Shown here: piece after piece, positions 5,655-8,138 of the stretch | Layout of the letters: each line of letters begins with the position of its first letter | Position numbering within the stretch: the first letter of the stretch is position 1 | Source of the DNA: Nitrospirota bacterium | Lineage (GTDB): Bacteria; Nitrospirota; Nitrospiria; Nitrospirales; UBA8639 | DNA: 8,138 nt | Assembly (NCBI GenBank): GCA_029881175.1 | Contig: JAOUNC010000114.1 | Coordinates: 1 to 8,138 of the forward strand | Direction: 5' to 3' | Made by a program: the position numbers and the translations under genes | The notes under the pieces: generated by a model | Database searches by the model: none | What the model saw: only the letters and a program-made list of their open reading frames with translations | Told to the model about the DNA's origin: nothing

Positions 5655-7937
5655 TCAAGACTGCTCGCCGGCAAGAAGGTGCAACAGATTATTTTGCCAT
5701 GGGTCAGCCAAATCCGCTAATGGCCAAGACATCTGGCTCATTGCGTTCTTCGTAGGTTCTTGGACCGTCAGATTGATGAATGCCGAATCAGTGACCTGTC
5801 CTAATACGCTCATCGGCACATTCCCCTCAAAATCTTGAATGTATTGTTGGACTTCCGTCAGATGTTCCTGCTTGACGGAGATGACCACTCGTGAAGGACT
5901 TTCCCCAAAAAGCAAGGCATCAAGCCGAATACGTTCTTGCTTCAAGGTGATCTGCACTCCAAACTGTGTGTCGGGATTCGTGAAGCAACATTCTGCAACG
6001 GTGACGAGGAGACCCCCCTCGGAGCAATCATGCGCCGACTGGACCCATCCCTTTTGAATAAGGCGAAGGACACATTTCTGCAAGGCCTGTTCGCGTTCTA
6101 CATCTAGCCACGGCGGCATGCCTTGCTCACGGGAATGCATCACTTTGAGATATTCCGTCCCGCCAATATCGTCTCGCGTTTCCCCCAATAAGAGAATCGC
6201 ATCGCCGGCCTGTTTAAACCATTGTGTCGTAATATCCTCTTCACGCTCAATGACACCTACCATGCCAATAATCGGCGTGGGATAAATCGAAAGACCATTC
6301 GTTTCGTTATATAAACTGACGTTTCCACTCACAATCGGCACCTCAAAAGCTCGGCAGGCATCGGCAATGCCTTCTATCGCCATGATGAACTGCCACATAA
6401 TGTCAGGCCGCTCGGGATTTCCAAAATTGAGGCAATCGGTGGCGCCAAGAGGTTGGGCCCCGGAACAGACCAAATTTCTTGCCGCTTCCGCTACGGCTAA
6501 CCCACCGCCCATATAAGGATTCAGCAAACAGTAGCGGCTATTCCCATCAGTGGTCATAGCCAAAGATTTTCGGGTGCCTTTAATGCGAACCACAGCGGCA
6601 TCTGACCCTGGGCGCACAACCGTGTTCGTCCCGACCATATGGTCATATTGTCGAAACACCCATCGTTTGCTGGCAATGGTCGGAGAGGCTAACAATTTCA
6701 ACAAGGCGTCAGTTGGATCTTTCACGTCCGGCAACGCATCAAGGTTTAACGCCTGCAAGAGCTCTTGATACAGTGGCGGTGCGGATGGACGGTCATAACG
6801 TGGAGCTTCCTCGGCAATCGCATGCGCTGGGATTTCCGCGACGATGGTCTCGCCCTCTCGTATGCGAAGTATCCCATCGTCCGTCACCTGGCCAACGACG
6901 GCGGCATCAATTCCCCACTTTTGACAAACCCGTAACACATCGTCTTCTTTGCCTGGCTGGGCCACCAACAACATCCGCTCTTGGGATTCAGAGAGCAGGA
7001 CTTCATAGGGCGTCATATTGGGCTCGCGCCGGGGGACCTTAGCCACATCAAGCTCAATGCCCGTGCCGGAACGGGAAGCCATTTCACAAGACGAACTGGT
7101 TAAACCGGCTGCACCCATATCTTGAATGCCGACTAAAAGGTCTTGTTCTAAAAATTCAAGACAGGCTTCAAGTAGCAGCTTTTCTAAAAAAGGATCCCCG
7201 ACTTGTACATTGGGACGTTTTTTTTCGGAGGCATCATCAAAACTATCTGAGGCCATGGTTGCGCCATGAATGCCATCCCTGCCGGTTTTCGCTCCAATAT
7301 ACAACACTTGATTGCCCGTTCCTTTGGCCAGCCCTCGTAACAGGCGATCTTTTTTGACAATGCCCAGGCAAAACACATTCACCAACGGATTTTTGGAATA
7401 GATATCATTAAAGGTGATTTCTCCGCCTACCGTGGGCACCCCCATACAGTTGCCGTACCAGGAAATACCGGACACCACGCCTTGCAACAGATGCCGATTG
7501 TTTGGCGTATCCAATTCACCAAATCGAAGGGAATCTAACAGGGCAATCGGCCGTGCGCCCATCGTAAAAATATCACGAAGAATCCCCCCAACTCCGGTGG
7601 CCGCGCCTTGAAAGGGTTCGATAAACGACGGGTGATTGTGCGACTCCATCTTGAAGACGGCTGCCAATCCATCACCAATATCCACCGCTCCTGCATTTTC
7701 TCCAGGTCCCTGGACAACGCGTGGGCCTTCTGTGGGAAGCCGCTTCAGATGAATGCGGGAGCTTTTGTAGCTACAATGCTCACTCCACATCACCGAAAAC
7801 ACCCCCAACTCGGTGAGGTTGGGCTCCCGCCCAAGATGTTTCACTATTTGTTGATACTCCTCATCAGACAGCCCATGCTGCTGGATGAGTTCTGGAGAAA
7901 TATGTGGAGGAGACACAGCGTTGGTATCTTCTTTCAT
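5655..7937 (-). CDS. purL: Phosphoribosylformylglycinamidine synthase, small PurL subunit
   Basis: PurL converts FGAR to FGAM using ATP and ammonia, the fourth step of purine synthesis. At 760 residues it is the small type, which works with separate PurQ (glutaminase) and PurS proteins, rather than the roughly 1300-residue fused enzyme. Motifs in order are [11 protein letters not shown] (50-60, with His54 at the active site), [10 protein letters not shown] (95-104), [19 protein letters not shown] (114-132), VPTVGGE (167-173), [17 protein letters not shown] (271-287), LSESQERML (315-323), TTDGN (462-466), LNFGNPE (503-509) and the C-terminal HDCSEGGL (636-643). ATG at 7935-7937 is used; no clear Shine-Dalgarno sequence precedes it. 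purQ and purS are not in the window and may lie upstream. It is probably co-transcribed with purF. Confidence 0.97.
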   Translation of the reverse strand: MKEDTNAVSPPHISPELIQQHGLSDEEYQQIVKHLGREPNLTELGVFSVMWSEHCSYKSSRIHLKRLPTEGPRVVQGPGENAGAVDIGDGLAAVFKMESHNHPSFIEPFQGAATGVGGILRDIFTMGARPIALLDSLRFGELDTPNNRHLLQGVVSGISWYGNCMGVPTVGGEITFNDIYSKNPLVNVFCLGIVKKDRLLRGLAKGTGNQVLYIGAKTGRDGIHGATMASDSFDDASEKKRPNVQVGDPFLEKLLLEACLEFLEQDLLVGIQDMGAAGLTSSSCEMASRSGTGIELDVAKVPRREPNMTPYEVLLSESQERMLLVAQPGKEDDVLRVCQKWGIDAAVVGQVTDDGILRIREGETIVAEIPAHAIAEEAPRYDRPSAPPLYQELLQALNLDALPDVKDPTDALLKLLASPTIASKRWVFRQYDHMVGTNTVVRPGSDAAVVRIKGTRKSLAMTTDGNSRYCLLNPYMGGGLAVAEAARNLVCSGAQPLGATDCLNFGNPERPDIMWQFIMAIEGIADACRAFEVPIVSGNVSLYNETNGLSIYPTPIIGMVGVIEREEDITTQWFKQAGDAILLLGETRDDIGGTEYLKVMHSREQGMPPWLDVEREQALQKCVLRLIQKGWVQSAHDCSEGGLLVTVAECCFTNPDTQFGVQITLKQERIRLDALLFGESPSRVVISVKQEHLTEVQQYIQDFEGNVPMSVLGQVTDSAFINLTVQEPTKNAMSQMSWPLADLADPWQNNLLHLLAGEQS

Positions 7938-8138
7938 AATGAGAGATCGCGAATCACATCAATGCCCAATCTTTCCATCAAGGGCCGTCAGGTCGGTCAC
8001 CATTCTTTCATGGAATACATCAATGTCCAATGGAAAGAGTTTTTTCAAACTATCATAAAACAGATCATGCTGTCCTCTGACCTTGGCCTGTTGGAGGCAT
8101 CCGCAACGGCAAATGATCTGTCACATAGGAGGCATAAC
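7938..8138 (-). other. Region upstream of purL; short coding-looking frame without a clear start
   Basis: No gene can be assigned here with confidence. One minus-strand frame is open from just after a TGA (8121-8123) to a TGA at 7959-7961, 53 codons. Its codon choice looks coding (for example DIDVFHERMVTDLTALDGK near the end), but it has no ATG except one 14 codons from its stop; a TTG at about 8043 would give roughly 29 residues. A second frame enters from the window edge and stops at 8065-8067 (ending RMPPTGQGQRTA). It could be the 3' end of an upstream gene, with only 23 codons visible. TATGAT on the minus strand near 8055 resembles a -10 box but has no good -35. Confidence 0.25.
7951..8031. 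repeat. Pair of 19-20-bp direct repeats just upstream of purL
   Basis: GAATCACATCAATGCCCAAT (7951-7970) and GAATACATCAATGTCCAAT (8013-8031) match at 18 of 20 aligned positions, with one deleted base and one substitution, and their starts are 62 bp apart. The second copy contains ACAT-CA-ATGT, a small dyad of the kind bound by dimeric regulators. A nine-base inverted pair (TCTTTCCAT at 7970-7978 and ATGGAAAGA at 8030-8038) flanks the interval. The nearer copy ends 14 bp before the purL start codon. These could be regulator sites or a remnant of a local duplication. Confidence 0.5.

Noticed and set aside
6713..7042. A 109-codon plus-strand open frame inside purL.
   Set aside because: It is antisense to well-conserved PurL sequence and its product is arginine- and proline-rich without domain features, typical of a shadow frame.
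8127..8138. AGGAGG on the plus strand at the window edge, like a ribosome site for a divergent gene.
   Set aside because: No start codon is visible in the window after it and no plus-strand gene is supported anywhere here; it cannot be judged without more sequence.
1..8138. tRNA, rRNA, CRISPR array, transposase or phage gene.
   Set aside because: I found no regularly spaced repeats of CRISPR length, no recognisable tRNA arms and no mobile-element protein.

Overview
All eight recognisable genes lie on the minus strand, so the window reads right to left. G+C is roughly half by eye. The genes are typical of a free-living Gram-negative bacterium: a four-cysteine (Fe-S type) PurF, a small stand-alone PurL, a secreted TlpA-like thioredoxin and a family-2 O-methyltransferase. 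The gene content and the GTCATCC-type intergenic repeat suggest Nitrospirota or a similar phylum, but this is a guess that I cannot test without a search.

Layout in transcription order. At 7938-8138 is a purL upstream region with an 18/20-conserved direct repeat and a short, coding-looking frame that lacks a good start. purL (7937-5655) and purF (5603-4152) follow, 51 bp apart; both are full length with their key residues intact. A 130-bp gap then holds a possible promoter and a perfect 10-bp hairpin. One arm of that hairpin is also complementary to the Shine-Dalgarno sequence of the next gene, a TlpA/redoxin protein (4021-3467). A tight run of genes follows: a small unknown protein (3432/3456-3193), a metallo-beta-lactamase-fold protein with an eroded metal site (3196-2597), a six-repeat TPR protein (2527/2533-1724), an acidic unknown protein (1731-1294) and a SAM-dependent O-methyltransferase (1259-237). 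Two pairs overlap (ATGA and ATGAATGA), the mark of translational coupling. The end of the window, 1-142, is a composite palindromic intergenic repeat.

How the genes work together. purL and purF are two steps of de novo IMP synthesis: PurF catalyses the committed step and PurL the fourth. The downstream six genes look like a separate unit of unknown purpose. It combines an exported thiol-disulfide protein, a probably non-classical MBL protein, a TPR scaffold, two unknown proteins and a small-molecule-type methyltransferase. The sequence does not identify their shared substrate. The most interesting signals are the mutually exclusive RNA pairing before tlpA, the degenerate MBL site and the composite repeat.
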